This document shows positions 33,854 through 42,013 of a stretch of DNA of 64,000 nucleotides, piece after piece. The DNA comes from RYN-230 sp963713815. GTDB taxonomy: Bacteria; Actinomycetota; Actinomycetes; Streptosporangiales; Streptosporangiaceae. The notes under the pieces were generated by a model. The model was not told the origin of the DNA. It did not search any database and saw only the letters and a program-made list of their open reading frames with translations. The translations under genes and the position numbers were made by a program. Location: positions 124,001-188,000 of the forward strand of contig CAVQNH010000032.1 in assembly GCA_963713815.1 (NCBI GenBank). The letters run 5' to 3'. The first letter of the stretch is position 1; each line of letters begins with the position of its first letter.

Positions 33854-34210
33854 TTAGACCGGATCCCAGGCTGGAAGCGAACCCGTTTGGCTGTCACCAG
33901 TGGCGACAGCGCCGATAGCGTGGGCGTACGTCTGAGTGGGGTTGTTCTGCTTGCGCTGGGCAAACCCGAGGCGCGGCTTAGCCGACGCCGGCCCCTGGCC
34001 GAGGCGCGGCTGAACGGACGCCGACCCCTGGCCGAGCCACGGCATGCGAACACCCGCGGCAGCGCGCGAAGGCGCCATCTCACGGATATCTGCGGTGCAG
34101 GAGGTGGCCAGGACGCCCAGGGACGGGCGAGCACCCAGCGGCGCAGCAGAAATTCCGGCGCACGTCTGTGCCACCGGAACGAAGCTCTCGTTGCTATTCA
34201 CAGGGCCCAC
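33854..34210 (-). CDS. 118-codon ORF in the whiB7 leader, unknown product
   Basis: GTG at 34210 directly follows an AAGGAAGGGG ribosome site. Codons have moderately high third-position GC, and the frame ends in TAA just before the leader hairpin. The product has no membrane segment and no recognised domain. Residues 55-85 contain three copies of an 11-residue unit, PRLGQGPASAK and variants. Being translated just upstream of a hairpin, it could act as a leader cistron sensing ribosome stalling. Known whiB7 leader ORFs are much shorter, so an independent small protein is the alternative. Confidence 0.5.
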   Translation of the reverse strand: MGPVNSNESFVPVAQTCAGISAAPLGARPSLGVLATSCTADIREMAPSRAAAGVRMPWLGQGSASVQPRLGQGPASAKPRLGFAQRKQNNPTQTYAHAIGAVATGDSQTGSLPAWDPV

Positions 34211-34256
34211 CCCCTTCCTTCAAGACGTCGTAAGGTCACCGAAGAACACAGGAAGA

Positions 34257-34296
34257 AGCCTAAGGACCCAGGTCCGGGAGGGCAACTTCTTTTTCT
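34257..34296 (-). promoter_or_regulatory. Candidate WhiB7-dependent sigma A promoter for whiB7
   Basis: On the minus strand the AT-rich block AGAAAAAGAA (34296-34287) sits immediately before TTGCCC (-35, 34285-34280). A 17-base spacer follows, then TAGGCT (-10, 34262-34257). WhiB7 is known to bind AT-rich DNA just upstream of the -35 element through its AT-hook. Confidence 0.65.
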
Positions 34297-34406
34297 GCCC
34301 TACTTCTGTGGCCCGGGGGCCAGGGCCCGCTTCGACGTCCCGGACAAGGCCGCCCAGGGACAGGGCCGCCCGGAACAAGGCCGCCCGGAACAGGGCCCGC
34401 ACAGGC

Positions 34407-35228
34407 TCAGCTCGCGGTGCGGACCAGGCCCTCCTGCACGACGGACACCACCAGGTCGCCCGCTTCGGTGAAGACCTGGCCCCGGGCCAGCCCGCGGGCC
34501 CCGGCCGCGATCGGCGATTCCTGGTCGTACAGGAGCCAGTGATCCGCGCGGAACGGCCGGTGGAACCACATCGCGTGATCCAGGCTGGCGCCGCTCGTCT
34601 GGCCGTCGGACCAGGACAGGTTGTGCCGGCGCAGCACCGAGTCGAGCAGGGTCAGGTCGGAGGCGAAGGTCATCAGGCAGACGTGCAGCAAAGGGTCATC
34701 CGGCAGTTCACCGTTGGCCCGCAGCCAGACCAGGTTGTGCTCGGTACCCGCCACCCGCGGGCCGGGAGCGTCGCGGGTCGGCCCGACGAAACGCAGGTCG
34801 AAGGGATTGGCCGTGAAGAACTCGTGCTCGGGCTGGCTGAGCTCGTCCGCGGGCGGCGCCGCGGGCATGGCCACGGCGTGCTGCACGCCCGGCTCAGGGT
34901 GATGGAACGACGCGGAGAGCGTGAAAATCGTCTTGCCGTGCTGGATGGCGGATACCCGGCGGGTGGTGAAGGACCGGCCGTCCCGGACCCGGTCCACCGT
35001 GTAGACGATCGGGATCGAGGGATCGCCGGGGCGGATGAAATAGGCATGCAGCGAGTGCACCGGGCGGTCGGCGGGCACCGTGCGCCCGGCCGCCACCAGC
35101 GCCTGCCCGGCAACCTGGCCACCGAAGACCCGCTGCCGCCAGTCGCTGGGACTGCGGCCGCGGAAAATGTTCGCCTCGATCTCCTCCAGGTCGAGCAGAT
35201 CGATCAGGTCGTCCAGTGGCGTACTCAC
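34407..35228 (-). CDS. tesB: Acyl-CoA thioesterase II (TesB family)
   Basis: 273 residues from GTG 35228 (VSTPLDDLIDLLDLEE). The double hot-dog fold signatures are present: IFRGRSPSDWRQRVFGGQVAGQAL in shorter runs, SLHAYFIRPGD, RSFTTRRVSAIQHGK, and the C-terminal LDHAMWFHRPFRADHWLLYDQES with the catalytic Asp-Gln-Thr network region. It hydrolyses acyl-CoA to fatty acid and CoA. It lies 47 bases after uvrD2 on the same strand and may be cotranscribed. No strong ribosome site is seen. Confidence 0.93.
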   Translation of the reverse strand: MSTPLDDLIDLLDLEEIEANIFRGRSPSDWRQRVFGGQVAGQALVAAGRTVPADRPVHSLHAYFIRPGDPSIPIVYTVDRVRDGRSFTTRRVSAIQHGKTIFTLSASFHHPEPGVQHAVAMPAAPPADELSQPEHEFFTANPFDLRFVGPTRDAPGPRVAGTEHNLVWLRANGELPDDPLLHVCLMTFASDLTLLDSVLRRHNLSWSDGQTSGASLDHAMWFHRPFRADHWLLYDQESPIAAGARGLARGQVFTEAGDLVVSVVQEGLVRTAS

Positions 35229-35275
35229 CCGGGCACGGTACCGGTCAGGGGTGCCTGGCCACGGACTGGATGCCC

Positions 35276-37138
35276 CTACCGCCGCCGCAAGCTGCCGAGG
35301 AACCGGGACGGCTTGCGGGTCCGGCGGCCCCCCGGTGACCGGGCCAGCGACCAGGACAGGAAGATCCGCTCCCGGGCCCGCGTCACGCCCACGTACAGCA
35401 GCCTGCGCTCCTCCTCGATCGCCTCGTCGCTCTGCGCGTACACGATCGGCAGCGTTCCCTCGGTCAGGCCGGGCAGGAAGACCACGTCCCACTCCAGCCC
35501 CTTGGCCGCGTGCAGCGAGGCCAGGGTCACCCCCTGGATGGCCGGCGCGTGCTGGATGGCGCTGCGGCGGGCCAGCTCGGCGACGAACCCGGCCAGCGAC
35601 GCGCCGGGGGCGGCCGCGAAGTACTCGGCAGCCAGCTGGGCCAGGGCCTCCAGCGACTCCCAGCGCTCCCGGGCGGCGCCCCGCCCGGCCGGGGCCTCGC
35701 GGGTCAGTCCCAGCCCGGCCAGGATGTGCCGGACCTCCGCGGCCGGCTCGCTGTCGCCGGCCTGGGACGACACCGATTTCGACGCCGCGCGGAGCAATCC
35801 GGTCGCCTGACGTACCTCGCGCCGGTCGAAGAACCGCTCCGCCCCCCGGACCTGGCAGGGCACGCCCCGCTCGGCCAGCGCCCGCTCCAGCGCCAGGGTC
35901 TGGGCGTTGGTCCGGACCAGCACCGCCACCTGTCCCGGCGCCACCCCGGCCGTGCGCAGCGCGTCCACCCGGGCTGCCACCGCCGACGCCTCCTCCTCCT
36001 CGTCCGCGTACTCGGCGAACTCCGCGGCCGGGCCCGCCGGGCGCTGCGCGACCAGGGCGGCCGAGGGGCCCGCGCCGGGCTGGCGCGCCCGCCCGGCCGC
36101 CGTTCCCCCGGCCGCGGCACCCAGGGACCCGGTCCGCAGCTGGTCGGCCAGGGACCGGGGCCGGGCCGTGCCGGTCAGCTGGTTGGCCAGCGCGATGATC
36201 TGCGGCGTGGACCGGTAGTTGCGGACCAGCTGAACCACCGTGGCGTCGGGGAACTCGGCGGTGAACCCGGTCAGGAAGGAGGAGGTGGCCCCGGCGAACG
36301 AGTAGATGGTCTGCCGCGGGTCCCCGACCACGCACACGTCGTCACGGTCGCCCGCCCAGCTGTCCAGGAGCAGCTTCTGCAGCGGGTTGACGTCCTGGTA
36401 CTCGTCGATCACGAAATAGCGGTACCGGTCCCTGACCTCCGCGGCCGCCTGCGCGTGCTCGGTGAGGATGGCCGCGGTGAGCTCCAGCACGGACTCGAAG
36501 TCGACCAGGTGGCGCTCCTGGCAGAGCTCCTCGTAACGGGCGTAGAGCCGGGCCACCGCCTCCGCGGCCAGCGGCGGGGTGCGGCCCGCTTTCCCCGACG
36601 TCCCGGCGTAATCATCCGGCCGCACCTGCGACACCTTGGCCCACTCGATCTCCGACGCCACGTCCCGCAGTTCCGCTACCCCGGCCGTCACCCGCAGGCC
36701 GCGGGCCGCCTCGGCCAGCAGGCTGACCTTGGAATCCAGCACGGCCGGGGGGCGCCCGCCCACGGTGGCGGGCCAGAAGTGCACGAGCTGGCGCAGCGCG
36801 GCCGAGTGGAAGGTGCGGGCCTGGACCCGTTCCAGGCCTCCCCCGGTCCCGGCCAGCTGGACCAGCCTGGCCCGCAACTCCCCGGCGGCGCGGGTGGTGA
36901 ACGTCACCGTGAGCACGTGGGCCGGGTCCACCACGCCGGTCAGGGCCGCGTAGGCGATCCGGTGCGCGACCGCGCGGGTCTTGCCGGTTCCGGCCCCGGC
37001 CAGCACGCACACCGGCCCCGTGGTGGCCAGGGCCACCTGCCGCTGCTCCGGGTCCAGCGCGGCCAGCACGGCCTCCGGATCCGCGGCCGCCACAGGCCCG
37101 GGATCTGGCTCGGCTGGCTCACCCACGACTGCGCGCAC
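35276..37138 (-). CDS. uvrD2: ATP-dependent DNA helicase UvrD2, without HRDC tail
   Basis: 620 residues from GTG 37138 behind AGGAGGTAGGAC. Superfamily 1 motifs are intact: Walker A AGAGTGKT (47-54), FTTRAAGELRARL, DEYQDVN (motif II), GDPRQTIYSFAGA (III), VRNYRST (IV), LHAAKGLEWDVVFLPGL (V) and YVGVTRARERIFLSW (VI). It unwinds DNA 3'-5' in repair. M. tuberculosis UvrD2 (about 700 residues) continues with a tetracysteine motif and an HRDC domain. Here the protein ends SRFLGSLRRR, so both are missing. It is divergent from mrx1. Confidence 0.95.
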   Translation of the reverse strand: MRAVVGEPAEPDPGPVAAADPEAVLAALDPEQRQVALATTGPVCVLAGAGTGKTRAVAHRIAYAALTGVVDPAHVLTVTFTTRAAGELRARLVQLAGTGGGLERVQARTFHSAALRQLVHFWPATVGGRPPAVLDSKVSLLAEAARGLRVTAGVAELRDVASEIEWAKVSQVRPDDYAGTSGKAGRTPPLAAEAVARLYARYEELCQERHLVDFESVLELTAAILTEHAQAAAEVRDRYRYFVIDEYQDVNPLQKLLLDSWAGDRDDVCVVGDPRQTIYSFAGATSSFLTGFTAEFPDATVVQLVRNYRSTPQIIALANQLTGTARPRSLADQLRTGSLGAAAGGTAAGRARQPGAGPSAALVAQRPAGPAAEFAEYADEEEEASAVAARVDALRTAGVAPGQVAVLVRTNAQTLALERALAERGVPCQVRGAERFFDRREVRQATGLLRAASKSVSSQAGDSEPAAEVRHILAGLGLTREAPAGRGAARERWESLEALAQLAAEYFAAAPGASLAGFVAELARRSAIQHAPAIQGVTLASLHAAKGLEWDVVFLPGLTEGTLPIVYAQSDEAIEEERRLLYVGVTRARERIFLSWSLARSPGGRRTRKPSRFLGSLRRR

Positions 37139-37333
37139 GTCCTACCTCCTGTGCGCGCCATCTTCCCGCATCTCGCCGGCAACGGCCTCCGCCACTTCCC
37201 GAGTGCGTTCGGCTTTACGTCGCTGACCAGCACATACGTCCATATAACGAACACCTGTCGCGGCGACGGGAAGCCGGCGCGCTTCCGGCGTGTTGATGAG
37301 TCGGAACCAACTTGAGACGATAGGAGCGGCTGC

Positions 37334-37591
37334 GTGTCTGAGCCGGTGACGATGTACACCACCCAGTGGTGCGCCTTCTGCCGACGGCTGAAGAGCCAAC
37401 TGGCCCGGGACGGGATCGAGGTAACCGAGGTCGACATCGAGCGCGATGAGGCGGCGGCCAGCTTCGTGATCAGTGTCAACGGCGGGAACATGACCGTGCC
37501 CACTCTTGTATTCTCCGACGGGACGGCGATGACGAACCCGTCGGCGGCCCAGGTCAAGGAAAGGCTGCGCGGGCTCGCCGCGAACTCATGA
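37334..37591 (+). CDS. mrx1: Mycoredoxin Mrx1
   Basis: 85 residues from GTG 37334, with AGGAG seven bases upstream. A glutaredoxin-like thioredoxin fold is seen with the active site CAFC (Cys13, Cys16), the cis-proline loop MTVPTLVF and a GTAMTNPS C-terminal helix start. It reduces mycothiol-mixed disulfides. The location next to uvrD2 matches M. tuberculosis Rv3198A. Its stop overlaps the ATG of the next gene. Confidence 0.96.
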   Translation: MSEPVTMYTTQWCAFCRRLKSQLARDGIEVTEVDIERDEAAASFVISVNGGNMTVPTLVFSDGTAMTNPSAAQVKERLRGLAANS

Positions 37592-38617
37592 GTGGCAGGC
37601 ACGACCGGACGAACGCTGGCTCGCGGGTGCGCGCCGGCCGCTCGGGCGTGCCCGCCGAAGGCACGGACCCCCGGTCCGCCGCTGCCGGCCAGCACACCCC
37701 CGGCCAGCACGCCCCGGACCAGTACCCGCCGGACCAGCACGCCCCGGACCAGTACCCGCCGGACCAGTACGCCCCCGGCCAGCACGGGCCGGACCGCAGC
37801 GATATGAGCCGGAACGATGCGGGCCGGAACGGTATGAGCCGAGGCGGTGCAGGCCAGGGCGGTGTAAGCCGGGCCGGGGCCGGGGATGGCGTGGGAATGA
37901 CGGATCGTTCAGACGCGGGTGCTTCCGGGGGTGGTGACCGGGACCTGGGCCCGGCCAGCGACGGCCCGACCATCCCCATGGAAGCGGTCGCGCGGCGCAC
38001 CCCGACCGGCTGGCGCGTCGGCGACGAGGAAGTACCCGACCTGACCAGCGCGATGGTCCTGGCCGACCTCCTCGCCGCGGAGCTGTCCGCCGAGGAGCAG
38101 GCCGAGCTGGACGCTGGGGCCGCCGCGCCGCCGCCGGCCGTCCCCCGCGACGCGGCCGCCCATAACACCGGGCAGCTCGGCGGGGTCGCCACCCCGGCCC
38201 AGCCGGCCGCGCGGACTGCCGCTGCTGGTACCGGCGCACCAGACGCCCTGACCCGCGGCCCGGCGCCGGCGACCCGGCGCCCACCGGGCGGAGGAGACCC
38301 CGTTCGGGGCGGCCGACGCGGCGCAGCTCCGCGAGGCCGAGCAGCTCAAGGAAACCGTCGCGCAGCTCGAGCGCGCCCTGACCGTCCGGGTCCGGGTGGA
38401 GCAGGCCATCGGGATACTCGCCGAGCGGCACCGCATCCGTCCCCGGCAGGCCTTCGAGTTGCTCAGGTCCGCGTCGCGGGCCCGCGGGCAGCGGATCATG
38501 GAGACGGCCGGCCAGGTGATCGCCAGCGCGACCAACCCGTTGCTGCGCCTGCCGGAGGAGCTGGCCAAGCCGCCGATGCCGCGCCGGATGCCCCGGCGCA
38601 GCCGCGGCGAGGCCTGA
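37588..38617 (+). CDS. ANTAR-domain protein with disordered N-terminus (frameshifted)
   Basis: The ATG overlaps the mrx1 stop (ATGA). Residues 30-75 are repeats of QYPPDQHAPD type. A short conserved part follows (TIPMEAVARRTPTGWRVGDEE, ending EEQAELDAG). After about 38260-38290 the coding frame shifts and gives a coiled coil (EAEQLKETVAQLERALTVR). That leads to an ANTAR RNA-binding three-helix domain (VEQAIGILAERHRIRPRQAFELL). ANTAR proteins bind dual hexaloop RNA and prevent termination. No response-regulator or GAF domain is present. The frame change is probably an indel, since both parts look conserved. Confidence 0.75.
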
Positions 38618-38895
38618 TCTCCCGCAGGCCCGGCTCCCCCGGTGCCGACTCCCCCGGTGCCCGGCCTGGCTCACGGATTCGCGCACGCGGCGATCGGGTT
38701 ATTTGCCTCACCATTGCCACTATTGGGCTTTTAAATAACTTTGCGCGGATGCAGCCCGTGGGCCGGTAATAGGGCGTATCGAAAAATGACCTGAATTGTT
38801 CTTTCCCGTTACCGGCCATTACGCGCCAGCTGCCAGACTTATCATTGCCAACGGCCCCCTGCTGATGTGCACTGCGCTGGGCAGCAGCGCCATCT
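38618..38895. other. Lower-GC intergenic segment at the start of the accessory region
   Basis: Bases 38697-38870 are clearly poorer in G+C than the rest of the window (runs such as GGGCTTTTAAATAACTTTG). No gene is evident. It separates the conserved uvrD2-mrx1 block from the accessory region and may hold the promoter of the membrane-protein gene. Confidence 0.6.
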
Positions 38896-41053
38896 GTGAC
38901 CACCGGGGGCCGGCCCGCTGGCGTGCGGGCCCAGACCACGATGGGGACGAGGCAGGGGACGCGCGACTTGGTGAACCCGAGGCCAGCCGCGGCTGGGGGC
39001 GGGCCTTCCAGCGGGCTCACCCGGACGGCCCTGCGGCCCGCCGCTACCCGTACCGCGGGGCCGCGCGCGGATCACGTCGTGGTGCCGCCGGCGCACGAGT
39101 TTTCCGGCAGGCCCGTCCGGGGCCGTGGCGCCGTCCGCCAGCTGGCCGTGCTGATCGGGTATATCGCCGCGGGAATGGCGGTCACCTGGCCGCTGGCCAC
39201 CTACCTGCGCGGCCGCCTGCCGGACATTCACGACCCGGCGAGTTACGTGTGGAGCCTGTGGTGGGTGGCGCACCAGGTGACCCACCTGGGTAACCCGTGG
39301 TTCACCTCCTCGCTGGCCGCCCCGGTGGGGGTGCAGCTGGGTTACGACACCCTGATGCCCCTGCTGGGCCTGGTGATGCTCCCCGTCACGCTGCTGGCCG
39401 GTCCCGCGGTCAGCTACAACCTGCTGGTGGTGCTGCTGCCCGGGGTGCTGTGCTACGTGATGTACCGGGTGGCGAGACTGTGGGTGACGGTCGGAGGTGG
39501 GCGCGGTCGCCGCGGGCGCCCTGTTCGGCCTGTCCACGATGGTGACCTTCCAGGACTGGTTTCACCTGAACATCGCGGCCGGGACGGTGTTCCTGCCGCT
39601 GGCCCTGGAGGCCGCGGTCCGGTTGCGGCGCCGCCCCGGGACCCGCCGGGCCCTGTGGGTCGGGCTGGTACTCGGCCTGGCCGTGCTGGTCAACCAGGAA
39701 TCGGCGATCATGGCCGCGATCCTGGTCCTGCTCGCGCTGATCCCGTGGCTGGCCGCCCGGCCGTCGCTGGACCGGCTGCGGGACTGCGGCGTCGCCGCGC
39801 TGGCCGCGCTCGTGGTGGCCAGCCCGCAGATCGCCGCGATGGCCTGGCAGGCCAACTCGGGAGGGACCGCGGCGGCCGGCTCGATACTGCCGGCCTGGTA
39901 CCGGCGGCTCGGAACCGGGCTGCCGACCTTGTTCTCCCCGTCGCCCCGGCTCCGCTCCTGGGGACTCGGGGCGCTGGCCGGCGGGTTCCACTTCCCGCTG
40001 TCCGAAGGGGTGCCGACGTTCGGGATCACGCTGACCGTGCTGGCGCTGGCCGGCCTGGTGATCTCCTGGCGCCGGCCCAGTGCCCGGCTGCTGGGCCTGC
40101 TCTGGCTGGGCAGCGCGGTGCTGGCCATGGGATCGGCGCTGAAGCTCGGCAACACCAGCTACCTGCCCGCCGCGATCAGCGCCGGCCAGATACGGCTGTC
40201 CGGCCTCATGCCGTTTACCTGGCTGGTGCACGTGCCCGGCTTGTCGGCATTCCGGGAGGCTGACCGCTTCACGTTACTCGGCCTGGTCCCCGCCGCGCTG
40301 CTGGCCGGGAACACCGTGGGCTGGCTGGCCCACCGCGCCCGGCCACTGCTGGGCCGCACCGCACCGGCCAGCCAAGCTCAGGCCAGCCAAGCTCAGGCCA
40401 GCCAAGCTCAGGCCAGCCAAGTTCAGGCCAGTGCGGGCCTGCCCGGTCCCGCCCGGGCCGGCCTCACCCCCGCCCGCCCGATCCAGGCCCGCGCCGCGGC
40501 GCCCAGGAGCCGGGCCGTGCTGGCCGGCGCGCTGCTGCTGATCGCGGTTCTGGGCGCCGCCCTGGAGGCCGGGTGGCCCGGCGGCGGGCCGGCCAGGCGG
40601 TCCATGCCCGCCTCGCTGCCGGCCCTGGACGGCCCGATCGCCGCCGATCATTCGAGCTCGATCGTGGTGGACGTGCCGTTCGGCATCCGGGGCGGGCTGC
40701 CGGAACGCTACGGCGTCAAGATCGAGCCGGAATCCCTGGCCCTGGCCAGCTCGGACGGCCACCCGCGGGCCATCTCGTACACCTCCTGGATTCCGTCCCC
40801 TACGGTCCGGGCGGTGCGCCGCCACGCCTTCTACGCACGGCTGGCCGCCGCGCAGAACGGCAGCCCCAGTGACGCCCGCCAGGCGCGCCTGGCCCGGGCG
40901 GACGCCCGGCGGATGGACGTGGGCTGGGTCCTGGTCTGGAAAGCGACCCCGGAGATCCTGCACTACCTGGCGCAGGCCGGCTTCCGATTCGATTACCGGG
41001 CTGACGGGGTCTCGGTGTACCGGCCGGACAGCCTGCGGCGCGGCACGCCGTAG
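38896..41053 (+). CDS. Multi-pass membrane protein, GT-C-like (paralogue 3; frameshifted)
   Basis: The first part from GTG 38896 has a basic leader, then membrane helices (QLAVLIGYIAAGMAVTWPL). The segment ASYVWSLWWVAHQVTHLGNP aligns with the paralogues at 45758 and 48402. At about 39495 the frame changes (GAVAAGALFGLSTMVTFQDW onward), and about nine more helices follow up to residue 500. An SQAQA repeat linker comes next, then an extracytoplasmic domain (VVDVPFGIRGGLPERYG). The topology resembles GT-C sugar transferases that use polyprenyl-phosphate sugars, but no catalytic motif can be assigned with certainty. Confidence 0.75.
40366..40431 (+). repeat. 15-bp tandem repeat in the membrane protein gene
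   Basis: Four and a half copies of GGCCAGCCAAGCTCA, encoding SQAQA repeats. Confidence 0.95.
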
Positions 41054-41122
41054 CGGCACCGGCGCAGGCACGATATGTGAACGTTTGGTTCAGAACGTGT
41101 TACGCAGGGTAACAACGCAACC

Positions 41123-41947
41123 GTGGACGAGCACGCGGACAATGGTGTGCCAGCCGGCCGCCTGCTGATCATCGGCGGCGGGGAGGACCGGTGCTGCGGC
41201 GCCGGGGTCCTGGAACGGTTCGTGGAGCTGAGCGGGGGCGAGCAGGCCCGCATCACCCTGGTCACCACCGCGACCGGGATCCCCGACGAGGTGCACGCCG
41301 AGTACGAGCAGGTCTTCCGCAAGCTCGGCGTCGAGCAGACCCGGGAACTGAGGCTGCGCGGCCGGGCGGACGCCGACTCGGACGCCGCCGCGGCGGCGCT
41401 GCGGGATTCCACCGGCGTGTTCTTCAGCGGCGGCGACCAGTCCCGCATTCTGGCCCTGGTTGGCTCGCGGGCCAACGACATCCTCCGCGAGCAACTCGGC
41501 CGGGGGCTGGTCGTCGCGGGCACCAGCGCCGGCGCGACCGCCATGGGCCGGACGATGATCCTCGGCGGCGAGGGCCCGGAGGTCTCAGCGGCCGCGGTCC
41601 GTACCGGCCCCGGGCTCGGGCTGGCCCCCAAGATGCTCATCGACATGCACTTCGCGGAGCGCGGCCGGCTCCCGCGGCTGCTGAGCGCGGTCGCGCTCGA
41701 CCCGGATCACCTCGGCGTGGGAATCGACGAGAACACCGCGATCCTGGTCGATGGCGACACATTCGAGGTCCTCGGTACCGGGGTCGCCACGGTGGCCGAC
41801 GGCGAGCGGTCCACCGTCGTGCACGCGGCCGGTGACTGCGACCCGATCACCGTGTTCGACGTGCGCCTGCACCTGATGCCGGCCGGATGCGTGTTCGATA
41901 TCGCGCGGCGGGCGCCGGGCATCGGGCCCGCCCACAACCGTTACTGA
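41123..41947 (+). CDS. cphB: Cyanophycinase CphB
   Basis: 274 residues starting with GTG. The peptidase S51 fold is supported by LLIIGGGEDRCCG near the start, VFFSGGDQSRIL (about 99-110), and the nucleophile elbow VAGTSAGATA with Ser135. A later IDMHFAERGRLPRLL segment and GVGIDENTAI are typical of cyanophycinase. It hydrolyses cyanophycin to beta-Asp-Arg dipeptides in the cytoplasm. It directly precedes cphA, the standard pairing for synthesis and mobilisation of this nitrogen reserve. Confidence 0.93.
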   Translation: MDEHADNGVPAGRLLIIGGGEDRCCGAGVLERFVELSGGEQARITLVTTATGIPDEVHAEYEQVFRKLGVEQTRELRLRGRADADSDAAAAALRDSTGVFFSGGDQSRILALVGSRANDILREQLGRGLVVAGTSAGATAMGRTMILGGEGPEVSAAAVRTGPGLGLAPKMLIDMHFAERGRLPRLLSAVALDPDHLGVGIDENTAILVDGDTFEVLGTGVATVADGERSTVVHAAGDCDPITVFDVRLHLMPAGCVFDIARRAPGIGPAHNRY

Positions 41948-42013
41948 GCTCCCCCTGACTGCGGCCCAGCCCGTCACGATGCCCCCGCCGAGGAACCGAC
42001 CGAGGGAGCCGTT

